A stretch of DNA of 24,834 nt, taken from positions 1 to 24,834 of the IMG/VR virus record IMGVR_UViG_3300021957_000286; one strand, given 5' to 3'. A model generated the notes under the pieces. That model saw nothing but the letters and a program-made list of their open reading frames with translations. It was not told the origin of the DNA and ran no database searches. A program made the position numbers and the translations under genes. This document shows positions 1 through 7,216 of the stretch, piece by piece (within the stretch, counting starts at the first letter, position 1; each line of letters begins with the position of its first letter). The stretch comes from a virus.

Positions 1-546
1 ACTTTTATCTTCTTCTTCAATTTTTTTGTCGAATACTTCTTTAGCTTCAAGTTTTTGTTTTTCTGCTTCTGCTTCCTTAGAAGCTGTTTCTTCTTTTTCC
101 TTAGCTAGTTTTAATAAAGCTTCTTGCTCTGCTAATTCTTTCAATCGTTTTTCTTCTTCTTCTTTTTCTCTTTGTTGTCTAAGAATTAAGTCAGCAGCAG
201 CTTGTTCTATTTTTCTTGTATTCTCTTGTTCTTTTAATTTTTCTTCTAACATTGCTTGAGCAGCTTCTTGTATTCTTTTATCTTCTTGATCTTTTATTCT
301 TTGGATTTCTTCTTCTTCTTTTTGCTTTCTCAATGCTATCTGTTGTTTCATTTTAGCTTCTAACATATCTGTTCTAGAACTGTCATCTAGAGCTTCGAAA
401 TCATACTCTAATAAGTAAGCTATTTCTGTTAGTCTATCTTCGACAATTTCAAGTCTATTTTTTATAATATTAAGAACACTATCTTTTTTTATAATAGGTG
501 TTTTGATATCTTCTTCGTTATCAGATTTAATAGATTTTTTTCTCAT
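1..546 (-). CDS. Coiled-coil protein, C-terminus cut by window edge
   Basis: A minus-strand frame opens at an ATG at 546 and stays open to the left edge, giving the first 182 residues of a longer protein. It lies 2 nt after the stop of gene 41, so it is the next gene of the same operon. Residues 1-60 are mixed. From about residue 65 onward the sequence is almost purely Lys, Glu, Gln, Ala and Leu (runs such as KQKEEEEIQRIKDQEDKR), which predicts a long charged helix or coiled coil. I see no catalytic motif and no membrane segment. I do not recognise the family. It could be a structural or scaffold-type protein, but its position among replication genes does not settle this. Confidence 0.8.
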   Translation of the reverse strand, partial: MRKKSIKSDNEEDIKTPIIKKDSVLNIIKNRLEIVEDRLTEIAYLLEYDFEALDDSSRTDMLEAKMKQQIALRKQKEEEEIQRIKDQEDKRIQEAAQAMLEEKLKEQENTRKIEQAAADLILRQQREKEEEEKRLKELAEQEALLKLAKEKEETASKEAEAEKQKLEAKEVFDKKIEEEDKS

Positions 547-548
547 GT

Positions 549-1922
549 TTAATTCCAGTTTATATCCATAATTGATTTAGTGTCAGTTTGTTTATTTGAT
601 TCAGCTTCATTTAAAGCATCAATATGAGCTGGTTGTTCTGCTAAGTCAGTAATTTTCATTCTTGAATAATCAACATTCAAGAGCCAATTCTTTCTATCAG
701 CAGGATCGCCATATCTATTCTTTAATTGAGTAAATCTAACCATACCTTCATCTCTTAACTTATCGTTAGAGGTCATAGCAAAAAAGTAATCTGCAGTCAT
801 AGGAAGTCCGAAGGATTCAGAAACAGATGTTATATCAACATCAGCATCTGCAAAACCTTGACGGTTTGTTTGAGTAGCTGTAAGTACTGGTACATTGTAT
901 TCCATGGCCAAAGCTCTTAGTTCTTCCGCTGTCGCTTTTACTTGTTCATAGCTATTAGCATTCTTACCTATACTCATAGCTGTACATATATTTAAGTAAT
1001 CTATACACACTAAATCAGGAAAAAATTCTTTTTTTATCTCTAATTCTTTAAGTAATGATCTAAAATGGCCAGCATGAGCAGATTTAGTAGGGTATTCTTT
1101 AACAACTAATCTTCCTCTTGTTTTCATTTTAAGATTACTAAATCTTTTTAAGAAACTTTCTTTGCCTATAACATCTAAATCTTCAGAAGACAAGTTAAGT
1201 AAATTTTGATCTATTCTTTGAGCTATTTTTTCTTCAGCCATTTCTAAAGTAATATAAAGTACATTGTGGCCAGTTTCAATTAAACTACTTGCCATTGAAC
1301 ACATAAACAATGATTTACCAACACCAGTACCAGCCATGATGACACCTAATGTTTTAGAAGGGAATCCTCCTTTAAGAATATAGTCAAAGTGTTCTAAGCC
1401 TGAAGGTATTTTCTCTTCTTTTTTATTATAAAATTCCCATCTATCTTCAACATCTTCAATAAAATCGTGACCAACAGATTTGTCAAAGGATGTAGAAATA
1501 GCGTCTCTTAATAGATCAGGAAGTTCAGACTGTGTAGTCTTCTTATCGTCTCCGCCAATGACGTTTACAGCTTTATATACAGCATTAACAATAGCTTTTT
1601 CTTGACACCAATTCTCTGTCTTCTTAACTAGCCAATCAACTTTAGGTACCTCAGGTACTCTAGTTTCAGTAAAGGTGCTTATTTCTTTATATACACCTTC
1701 AGTAAGATCATTTCTACTTTCAACTTCAATCTTTAGAGCTTGGTATTGTGGTGACACATTATAACTTGTATAATACTTAGTTATTTCTTCAAGTATTATT
1801 CTTTCTGATGTATCGTTAAAATACTCTTGCTCTAAGAAAGGTAATACCTTTCTACAATACTCTTCATTTACAACTAAATTGTGTAGTATAGCTTTTCTAA
1901 GTTCATTAGAATCAATAGCCAT
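549..1922 (-). CDS. 41: Replicative DNA helicase, T4 gp41 (DnaB family)
   Basis: Hexameric 5'-3' helicase that unwinds the replication fork and pairs with the gp61 primase. The protein is 457 aa, close to T4 gp41 (about 475 aa). The N-terminal half is the primase-interacting helical domain. The RecA-like motor starts near residue 170, with Walker A GTGVGKS at 198-204, an ITLEMAEE motif at 224-231 and Walker B LVCIDYLN at 304-311. Further motor motifs (TATQTNRQG, then KNRYGDP) follow. The start codon ATG at 1922 shares its A with the TAA of the 44-aa ORF upstream (TAATG), pointing to translational coupling. In T4 the order is uvsX-40-41; here uvsX and 41 are separated by kdsB and small ORFs. 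Confidence 0.95.
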   Translation of the reverse strand: MAIDSNELRKAILHNLVVNEEYCRKVLPFLEQEYFNDTSERIILEEITKYYTSYNVSPQYQALKIEVESRNDLTEGVYKEISTFTETRVPEVPKVDWLVKKTENWCQEKAIVNAVYKAVNVIGGDDKKTTQSELPDLLRDAISTSFDKSVGHDFIEDVEDRWEFYNKKEEKIPSGLEHFDYILKGGFPSKTLGVIMAGTGVGKSLFMCSMASSLIETGHNVLYITLEMAEEKIAQRIDQNLLNLSSEDLDVIGKESFLKRFSNLKMKTRGRLVVKEYPTKSAHAGHFRSLLKELEIKKEFFPDLVCIDYLNICTAMSIGKNANSYEQVKATAEELRALAMEYNVPVLTATQTNRQGFADADVDITSVSESFGLPMTADYFFAMTSNDKLRDEGMVRFTQLKNRYGDPADRKNWLLNVDYSRMKITDLAEQPAHIDALNEAESNKQTDTKSIMDINWN

Positions 1923-2056
1923 TAAATTAATTTCCCCAACATCTCAGCAAAGAATATATATGCTCCATACGCATATACACAACAAATTACTACTTTTAAA
2001 GTTTTGTTTATACTATCATCAGCAGCATAAACCCAATCATGATATTTCTTTTTCAT
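1922..2056 (-). CDS. Small single-span membrane protein, 44 aa
   Basis: A 44-aa frame from an ATG at 2056 to a TAA at 1924-1922. The first 20 residues are polar and basic (MKKKYHDWVYAADDSINKTL). Residues 20-37 (KVVICCVYAYGAYIFFAE) look like one transmembrane helix, with a short tail. Its stop overlaps the gene 41 start (TAATG), and its own start overlaps the stop of a 19-aa ORF in the same way, so it sits in an unbroken chain of coupled frames. It fills the whole gap between kdsB and 41. The family is not recognised. The support is context, the exact junctions and the hydrophobic segment. Confidence 0.6.
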   Translation of the reverse strand: MKKKYHDWVYAADDSINKTLKVVICCVYAYGAYIFFAEMLGKLI

Positions 2057-2115
2057 TAAGATACCTGTAGAGCTACGTATATTAATGTTCCAAGAATGCT
2101 AAAGTTAATTACCAT
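2056..2115 (-). CDS. Possible 19-aa hydrophobic peptide
   Basis: A 19-codon frame, MVINFSILGTLIYVALQVS, starts one base after the kdsB stop and ends with a TAA that shares its last base with the next ATG (TAATG). Residues 4-17 are hydrophobic, enough for one short membrane helix. A frame this short can arise by chance. The case rests on the exact fit between its two neighbours and the hydrophobicity. It may act mainly as a coupling leader for the 44-aa protein. Confidence 0.35.
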   Translation of the reverse strand: MVINFSILGTLIYVALQVS

Positions 2116-2116
2116 A

Positions 2117-2824
2117 TTAACGTAATGAGGGTTTGGATTCATTTTTTTGTTTTTCCTTCCATTTAATTAAATCTTCTGGTGTGTTTATTTCCATTGTATT
2201 TTCTTCTGTGTATGTTATAGCTACATTTACATTATTGTTTAACCATCTTAATTGTTCTAATGATTCTTCTAACTCTGGTCTCATGACATCTAAATAAGGA
2301 TACTGAGCTAAAGCTGCTCTATCGTAACCATAAATTCCTAAATGCCAATCTCCATAAGCAAGAGGTGCTCTACAAAACCAATGAGATTGAAATCCATTAT
2401 GTATACATTTTACAGTATTTGGATTAGATCTTTCATCGTCGACCATAGGAGCTACTACTGTTACTACATTATTATAATCTAATAATTTTTCTATGTCTTC
2501 AAATACAGTTATTGGAGGATCTATCATATCTCCTTGTACATTAATAAATTTGTTATAATAAGGAAGTTGGTGAACAGCTTCTGCAATTCTTTCAGTTCCG
2601 TTTACACATTCAGAAGAAGTCATTATATGATTTTTAGGAAACAAACTAGCAATTTTTTTACTGTCTGTTGCTACAAAAACATGATCAGTATCATGAGCAC
2701 AACAACACCAATGATGAACTCTTTCAATTAAACAATGAATATCGTCTACTTGTTTAATCATTTTTTCCGGAAATCTTGTACTATCAATTCTAGCTGGAAT
2801 AACTATAGCTGTTTTATCGTTCAT
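2117..2824 (-). CDS. kdsB: 3-deoxy-manno-octulosonate cytidylyltransferase (CMP-KDO synthetase)
   Basis: Makes CMP-KDO from CTP and KDO, the activated sugar used for lipopolysaccharide inner core and some capsules. At 235 aa it is slightly shorter than bacterial KdsB (about 250). Family motifs are in order: the CTP-binding loop PARIDSTRFPEK (10-21), TERI (77-80), INVQGD (94-99), HLGIYGY (161-167), EQLR (190-193) and INTPEDL (213-219). The residues after NVQGD are MID rather than the usual EPxI, so one metal/substrate-side position differs. It overlaps the upstream 89-aa ORF by 11 nt and is followed by two tiny ORFs and gene 41. A NeuA-type sialic acid enzyme is the alternative; HLGIYGY and EQLR favour KdsB. 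Confidence 0.88.
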   Translation of the reverse strand: MNDKTAIVIPARIDSTRFPEKMIKQVDDIHCLIERVHHWCCCAHDTDHVFVATDSKKIASLFPKNHIMTSSECVNGTERIAEAVHQLPYYNKFINVQGDMIDPPITVFEDIEKLLDYNNVVTVVAPMVDDERSNPNTVKCIHNGFQSHWFCRAPLAYGDWHLGIYGYDRAALAQYPYLDVMRPELEESLEQLRWLNNNVNVAITYTEENTMEINTPEDLIKWKEKQKNESKPSLR

Positions 2825-3083
2825 CTGTTATACCTTTTCCAAGTATATCGTATACAATAGCATCTGCTAATTTATAAAAAGTTTTTTTCTTACTTTCTTT
2901 CCATTCCTTAATATCGTCATTCAACAAATCAATATTATACATGACTTGTCCTTTATTTTCTTCTACTAAATTCATGTTAGCTGGTCTCCAAATAACATTT
3001 TCAAAAGCACCTGACTTTATTCGAATCCATTCGCCTCCATCAGGATCTATATAACCTTCAAATATTTTAGGATTTGGTTTCAT
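2814..3083 (-). CDS. Hypothetical protein, 89 aa
   Basis: Unrecognised small cytoplasmic protein between the 80-aa ORF (17 nt overlap upstream) and kdsB (11 nt overlap downstream). It has an aromatic N-terminal half with DPDGGEWIRI and NVIWRPAN, which suggests a small beta-rich fold, and a helical, lysine-rich C-terminal third (DIKEWKESKKKTFYKLADAI). There is no signal peptide or membrane helix. Start is the ATG at 3083. It is part of the uvsX-to-41 operon. Confidence 0.7.
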   Translation of the reverse strand: MKPNPKIFEGYIDPDGGEWIRIKSGAFENVIWRPANMNLVEENKGQVMYNIDLLNDDIKEWKESKKKTFYKLADAIVYDILGKGITDER

Positions 3084-3309
3084 TATTTTTCTCCATAACT
3101 TTAATTAATCGTAATTCATTTCCTAGAATCTCTCTAATCTTTAACTCATTGTTATACATTGATTGATGACCCTCGTACTTGGTTAAACAATCTCTAGCTG
3201 TATAATTTTTCCATATTACTTTTTGACCAGATGGATATGTTATTTCATAAAATCTCATAGTCTTGTCCCAAGACTTAGGAGCTCCTTCTTTCATGTAAGT
3301 AACAGTCAT
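3067..3309 (-). CDS. Hypothetical protein, 80 aa
   Basis: The ATG at 3309 shares its first base with the TAA of uvsX (TAATG), so translation is probably coupled to the recombinase. The protein is small and mixed. The middle part, RFYEITYPSGQKVIWKNYTARDCLTKYEG, resembles the short beta-hairpin-plus-helix proteins common in T4-like phages. The C-terminus is lysine- and glutamate-rich. No motif identifies its function. Confidence 0.7.
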   Translation of the reverse strand: MTVTYMKEGAPKSWDKTMRFYEITYPSGQKVIWKNYTARDCLTKYEGHQSMYNNELKIREILGNELRLIKVMEKNNETKS

Positions 3310-4385
3310 TATTCAGTATCCTGCTCATCGTCTAATTCGACTTCTATTACTTCTGGTTCCTCAACAACACCTTTAGCTGAAGATATAGAATATCTTTTAG
3401 TGATATCATTAGCAAGTCCAGCTTTAAAAAGAGGTATCCAAAAGTCTGCTGTATTAGTATCAGCTTTTCTCTTTTTATCTGAAAGCACTTCACCAGTTCT
3501 AGCATTTATTGCTTCGTACCATCCATTAGAAGGTTTGTTTACCCAACCTAAATTTAAACCAATATCTAATAGACCTCCCCATTTTTGTATTCCTCCATCC
3601 CAAGTAACCTGTAAAGGTATTCTAGTTTTTTCCTTTACAAATCTGGATTTTTCAACACCCATCATAAAGTTATATCCAGCTATTTCTGTTCCTTCTTTTT
3701 CTTGTTGTCTTCCCATAAAAAATATTTGGTTAGCAGAATAATATACACCAGTTCCTCCTGACATAATGTCTTTAGGAAATAAACCTATTTCCTTATAAGT
3801 ATGATTAATAACTAAAGCTGGAATATCTCTAGTAGTTAAGTAAGGAGTTATTATTCTAAACAACCCTTTCAATGCTTTAGCTCTTGACATATCTGCTACT
3901 GATTTTTCATTCATAGCATCTTCAAGTTCTTTTTTAGATGCAAGGTTACCAATAGAATCTATAACAATGATAACTTTGTCACCTCTATCAATATTTTCTA
4001 GCTGCTTTACAATATCAAATTTAAGTTGTTCTACATGTTCTACAGGTGTATGTAAACATCTGTTAGGATCAACGTCCATAGCTTTAAGATAGTCTGGTGT
4101 AATACCAAACTCTGTATCATACAATAAACAAACAGCATCGTCGAATTTTTTAAGATAAGCTGAAGCCATTACTAATGCTAAGTTTGATTTAAAATGTTTA
4201 GATGGACCTGCAATAACAGTTAATCCAGGAGTCAATCCCCCATCAATGGAACCTGATAATGCAATATTTAAAATTGGTATATCTGTTGATACCATATCTT
4301 TTTTGTTGAACAATGTACTTTTTGATAGTACAGCAGTTTGTTTTACCGTTGAGGCTTTTTTTAATTTATCTAATAAGTTATTCAT
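3309..4385 (-). CDS. uvsX: UvsX RecA-like recombinase
   Basis: Strand-exchange ATPase for recombination-dependent replication and repair, acting on single-stranded DNA with UvsY and gp32 in T4. The length is 358 aa (T4 UvsX 391). The N-terminus (1-50) carries a linker and an ISGS-like turn (LNIALSGSIDGG). Walker A is GPSKHFKS (60-67), unusual for RecA but normal for UvsX. LLYDTEFG follows at 87-94 and Walker B IVIDSIG at 140-146. INHTYKEIG and the SGGTG L2 region come later, then an acidic C-terminal tail ending DDEQDTE. An AAGGA ribosome site lies 8 nt before the ATG. It follows a terminator hairpin and begins the uvsX-to-41 gene run. Confidence 0.95.
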   Translation of the reverse strand: MNNLLDKLKKASTVKQTAVLSKSTLFNKKDMVSTDIPILNIALSGSIDGGLTPGLTVIAGPSKHFKSNLALVMASAYLKKFDDAVCLLYDTEFGITPDYLKAMDVDPNRCLHTPVEHVEQLKFDIVKQLENIDRGDKVIIVIDSIGNLASKKELEDAMNEKSVADMSRAKALKGLFRIITPYLTTRDIPALVINHTYKEIGLFPKDIMSGGTGVYYSANQIFFMGRQQEKEGTEIAGYNFMMGVEKSRFVKEKTRIPLQVTWDGGIQKWGGLLDIGLNLGWVNKPSNGWYEAINARTGEVLSDKKRKADTNTADFWIPLFKAGLANDITKRYSISSAKGVVEEPEVIEVELDDEQDTE

Positions 4386-4424
4386 AATATATCCTTAAGC
4401 TGTTTTAATTACAGTTGCTAACTG

Positions 4425-4450
4425 AAAAAGAGAGGCAATTGAATTGCCTC
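4425..4450 (-). terminator. Intrinsic terminator after the 77-aa ORF
   Basis: On the minus strand GAGGCAATT and AATTGCCTC (4450-4442 and 4440-4432) form a perfect 9-bp inverted repeat around a single base, followed at once by TCTTTTT (4431-4425). It lies between the stop of the 77-aa gene and uvsX, so it separates the hsp20 unit from the recombination unit. Confidence 0.8.
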
Positions 4451-4468
4451 CCTTATTATAGTCTACAT

Positions 4469-4702
4469 TTAAGATCTTTTTAAAAATTCTCTAGAAGTTT
4501 TTTGATTTAATTGCATAATAATATGTTTTAAATCTTGATCTTTTCCATAGAATCCAAGTTGTTGAAGTTCTCTTGCTACTTGAGCATTAACAGCCATTTG
4601 TCGACCTACTATCATAGATCTTAATGTCTTTTTAAATACGTTAGCAACAGTTTCACATACTTTACATGTGATATTATATGTAGTTTGAGTAATTGCAGTC
4701 AT
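4469..4702 (-). CDS. Hypothetical protein, 77 aa
   Basis: Small, basic, largely helical protein downstream of hsp20 and upstream of a terminator, so probably the last gene of the late hsp20 transcript. An early CKVCETV (13-19) gives a Cys-x-x-Cys pair, but no second pair exists for a zinc site. A lysine/arginine-rich stretch (FKKTLRSMIVGRQMAVNAQVARELQQLGFY) follows. A GGAGTG ribosome site precedes the ATG at 4702. I do not recognise the family. Confidence 0.75.
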   Translation of the reverse strand: MTAITQTTYNITCKVCETVANVFKKTLRSMIVGRQMAVNAQVARELQQLGFYGKDQDLKHIIMQLNQKTSREFLKRS

Positions 4703-4746
4703 TGGTTCACTCCATTTTTGACTAAATTAAAAATGAGTGTCGCTGA

Positions 4747-5157
4747 TTAGTTAATCTTAATTACTTTAGGTTTTCTTTCTTCTGGAAGTTTAACTTCCAA
4801 ACTAATGACAAGAATTCCATCAGTAATATCAGCACCTGTAACTTCGGTGTACTCTGACAGCCTATAAGATTTTGTAAACTTACGAGCTGAAATGCCCTTG
4901 TGAATATACATTTCTTGTGGTCTTCGACGATCACGTTTACCTGTAATAGTAAGTACGTGTTCTTTAACTTCAATCGATATATCTTGTTTACTAAAACCAG
5001 CAACCGCAAGCTCAACTAAGTGTTCGTGATCACTCAATTTAACTACGTTATGCGGTGGATATGTATCTTTAGCATGTAAGCCGATGTTATCGATCTCGTT
5101 TAAGAGATGGTCGAAACCTAAAAAAGCGTTCCTTGGGAACATAAAAGTACCAGTCAT
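4747..5157 (-). CDS. hsp20: Small heat-shock protein Hsp20
   Basis: ATP-independent holdase of the alpha-crystallin family that binds unfolding proteins in the cytoplasm. An upstream ATG at 5169 lies before the strong GGAGG (5166-5162). That Shine-Dalgarno sequence is correctly spaced for the ATG at 5157, so I use 5157 (136 aa). After a short FMFPRNAFLGFDHLLNEID N-terminal arm, the alpha-crystallin domain spans about 35-125, with VELAVAGFSKQDISIEVK, LTITGKR and DGILVISLEV strands. The C-terminal PKVIKIN carries the IxI-type assembly motif. T4-like marine phages often carry hsp20. A TATAAATA late promoter lies about 60 nt upstream. Confidence 0.94.
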   Translation of the reverse strand: MTGTFMFPRNAFLGFDHLLNEIDNIGLHAKDTYPPHNVVKLSDHEHLVELAVAGFSKQDISIEVKEHVLTITGKRDRRRPQEMYIHKGISARKFTKSYRLSEYTEVTGADITDGILVISLEVKLPEERKPKVIKIN

Positions 5158-5216
5158 ATTTGCCTCCATTGTTTATGCAAGACGGTTTCAGATTTGCTTT
5201 CGCAACACCTGTATTT

Positions 5217-5224
5217 TATTTATA
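5217..5224 (-). promoter_or_regulatory. T4-type late promoter for hsp20
   Basis: Exact TATAAATA on the minus strand (5224-5217), overlapping the asnB stop codon region and about 60 nt before the hsp20 start. T4 late promoters, read by gp55 RNA polymerase with the sliding clamp, consist of this octamer alone. This would make hsp20 and the following 77-aa gene a late unit. Confidence 0.65.
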
Positions 5225-6905
5225 ATGATAAGTTAATTTTCTTAGCCCAAGTTTTAAAAAAAGCTGAAGCATAAAAAGTTTTTACTCCATCTTCACGGCG
5301 CCAATCAACAATATCATCTATTTTATTATATAGAGGTTCATGAATTTTTTTCAACATTTTTTCTCTAAATTTTTCTTGAGATTTTCTCCATTCGTTATCA
5401 GGAATAGACCATCCAGTTTTACCTTTGTTTAAAACATAATCTGGAATTTCATTTTTTAAACCAACTCTAGCTAAATACTTATATTCGCCGTTTTGAAAGT
5501 TATTTAAATCTCTGTTTTCCATTTTAATACCTGATGGAATGTCCATAACATATTTGTAATAACTTTGATTTAATAAAGGGAATCTTCCTTCCATTCCAAA
5601 GTAAGAACCAAACTTATCATTTCTAGTCAAAAAATCTTCTGACACTCTTGTTAACATTTCAACAAATAAACAATTGTTTAAATGATCAGGGCCAAATACT
5701 TTCTTTGGAAACCAACTTTCCATATATTGTGTATAACTATCAATGTTTATTTCTAATGATGGATCAGTAACTTTCATCCTCTTAGATGGTTTCCATGCTA
5801 TTGCATTATAATGATCTCTAAATGGATTTCCTGTATCTAGATATCTTCCATGAGTAACATATCCTGTATACATTTCATCTCCACCATCACCTGAATAAGT
5901 TACGATAGTTCCAGCTTCTCTTAAAATTTTATTAATATAAAAATAAGACGGAGTTGATTTGTTGAACACAGGTTGCTCTAAAGCATCAATAGTTTCATCA
6001 AGATTTTCAAAATAATTTTCTGGAGTAATTTCAATTTCTGTGTGATTAAAATTAAAATCGTTAGCATATTTTTTTGCTATTTGAGCATCTTCGTTAAAAT
6101 TAGAAGACTGAGGAGAATAGAAAGAAGTAAATGAATTCTTCTCATCTAAATACTTTGCTACACTTATACTATCCAAACCACCACTTAGAAAAATTCCTCT
6201 TTGTCTTACTCCTATTTTACTTTTGCTAATAGACTCAGACAATTTGTTTTTAAATTCTTCTATTGTTGAATCTCTCTCACTAAATTTATGATTGTCCCAC
6301 AAATTACCAATTGTTTTTTTCTTACTTTTACAATCATATGTTATGTGCTGTCCAGGAATAACTTTAAAAGTATCTTTAATTAAAGTAAGATAACCAGGAA
6401 CATAACCAAAATGTCTATATATTCCAAATGCAAATAAATCAAGCTGTGTACTTTTTCTTTCTAAAGCCTCAATTGAACTTGAAAATATAATTCCTTCATC
6501 TGTGTTTCTGTAGAAAAGAGGTTTCACACCAAAGTGATCTCTACAAATAGTTAATTTTCCATCTTTATAAAAAGCTAAAGACCACATTCCTTCTAGTTTA
6601 TCTAACCATTCAACACCATGTTCGTACAAACCTCTTGCTACTGCGTGTGTATCAATTTCATATTCAGGATAAAAATCTTTATGGTTATATATTGCACCGT
6701 TAAAAACTAATGCTGAATCTTTATACAAATATGGCTGTATAGATTCACCTACCTTGCCATATATTGCTAACAAGTTATGTCCTAAAGATACATTTTCATT
6801 TGTCCAAGTAGAAGATCCATCAGGACCTCTCCTCTTAGTATGATGCATCATTCTATAGATTCTAGCTAATTGATTACCCTTAGTAATACCATTTATTCCA
6901 CACAT
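5220..6905 (-). CDS. asnB: Asparagine synthetase, glutamine-hydrolysing (AsnB type)
   Basis: Transfers ammonia from glutamine to aspartate with ATP, giving asparagine. The length of 561 aa matches bacterial AsnB (about 554). The N-terminal class II glutaminase has the Cys2 nucleophile (MCGI), RRGPDGS (25-31), NGAIYNH (69-75, usually NGEIYNH) and CRDHFGVKPLFY (121-132). The synthetase half has the pyrophosphate loop SGGLDS (241-246) and SGDGGDE (338-344), both intact. The start overlaps the upstream 54-aa ORF by 13 nt. Relatives amidate surface-sugar precursors, so with kdsB nearby a role in cell-surface chemistry is possible. Intact catalytic residues make an active enzyme likely. Confidence 0.92.
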   Translation of the reverse strand: MCGINGITKGNQLARIYRMMHHTKRRGPDGSSTWTNENVSLGHNLLAIYGKVGESIQPYLYKDSALVFNGAIYNHKDFYPEYEIDTHAVARGLYEHGVEWLDKLEGMWSLAFYKDGKLTICRDHFGVKPLFYRNTDEGIIFSSSIEALERKSTQLDLFAFGIYRHFGYVPGYLTLIKDTFKVIPGQHITYDCKSKKKTIGNLWDNHKFSERDSTIEEFKNKLSESISKSKIGVRQRGIFLSGGLDSISVAKYLDEKNSFTSFYSPQSSNFNEDAQIAKKYANDFNFNHTEIEITPENYFENLDETIDALEQPVFNKSTPSYFYINKILREAGTIVTYSGDGGDEMYTGYVTHGRYLDTGNPFRDHYNAIAWKPSKRMKVTDPSLEINIDSYTQYMESWFPKKVFGPDHLNNCLFVEMLTRVSEDFLTRNDKFGSYFGMEGRFPLLNQSYYKYVMDIPSGIKMENRDLNNFQNGEYKYLARVGLKNEIPDYVLNKGKTGWSIPDNEWRKSQEKFREKMLKKIHEPLYNKIDDIVDWRREDGVKTFYASAFFKTWAKKINLSL

Positions 6906-7057
6906 TTATCTTTTATTTCTTTAATATAATGATGTGGAAGAACTGCAGGATTTATTTCAGCAAGATTGTCCATCCAATCTTCAGCTTGTTCTTTAGTTTT
7001 AAAACTAGCTACTACAACTTCATCTTGAATTCTTGGAATATAAAAAATGTTAAACAT
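6893..7057 (-). CDS. Hypothetical protein, 54 aa
   Basis: A frame from an ATG at 7057 to a TAA at 6895-6893, placed 1 nt after the 45-aa basic gene and overlapping the asnB start by 13 nt. An AAGG site lies 8 nt before the start. The protein opens with MFNIFYIPRIQDEVVVASFK and continues with a helical KTKEQAEDWMDNLAEINP segment, giving the look of a small alpha/beta protein. No family was recognised. The tight fit between genes and a good ribosome site support it. Confidence 0.65.
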   Translation of the reverse strand: MFNIFYIPRIQDEVVVASFKTKEQAEDWMDNLAEINPAVLPHHYIKEIKDKCVE

Positions 7058-7058
7058 G

Positions 7059-7196
7059 TTATTTACCTTGTCCTCTATATCTTTTAAATGAACGTCTCTT
7101 ATGTTTATTCAACATACATTTTGAGTGTCTTTTTCTTCCTATTGATGTTTTTTTTGGTATTGATTCGTGAATGTAAGTGCCTGCTGCTTTCGCCAT
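7059..7196 (-). CDS. Small basic protein, 45 aa
   Basis: The frame extends to an ATG at 7244, but that part runs through the tmRNA 3' end. The ATG at 7196 has a clean AGGAG 5 nt upstream, so I start there. The protein is rich in Lys, Arg, His and Ser (residues 10-45 contain SIPKKTSIGRKRHSKC, KHKRRSFKRYRGQGK), like a nucleic-acid-binding or ribosome-associated peptide. It follows the tmRNA directly and may be carried on the same late transcript. The function is unknown. Confidence 0.7.
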   Translation of the reverse strand: MAKAAGTYIHESIPKKTSIGRKRHSKCMLNKHKRRSFKRYRGQGK

Positions 7197-7216
7197 AATA
7201 ACTCCTATAATATAAA

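Noticed and set aside
26-259. Plus-strand Ser/Phe-rich open frame at the left edge
   Set aside because: It is the complement of the coiled-coil gene; GAA and AAA repeats on the minus strand give TTC and TTT codons on the other.
1-546. Tandem repeat or CRISPR-like array suggested by repeated TTCTTCTTC
   Set aside because: No regular repeat-spacer unit; it is a coding run of Glu/Lys codons. No CRISPR array was seen anywhere in the window.
3223-3741. Plus-strand open frame of 172 codons opposite uvsX
   Set aside because: It is antisense to a complete, clearly recognised uvsX and has no ribosome site.
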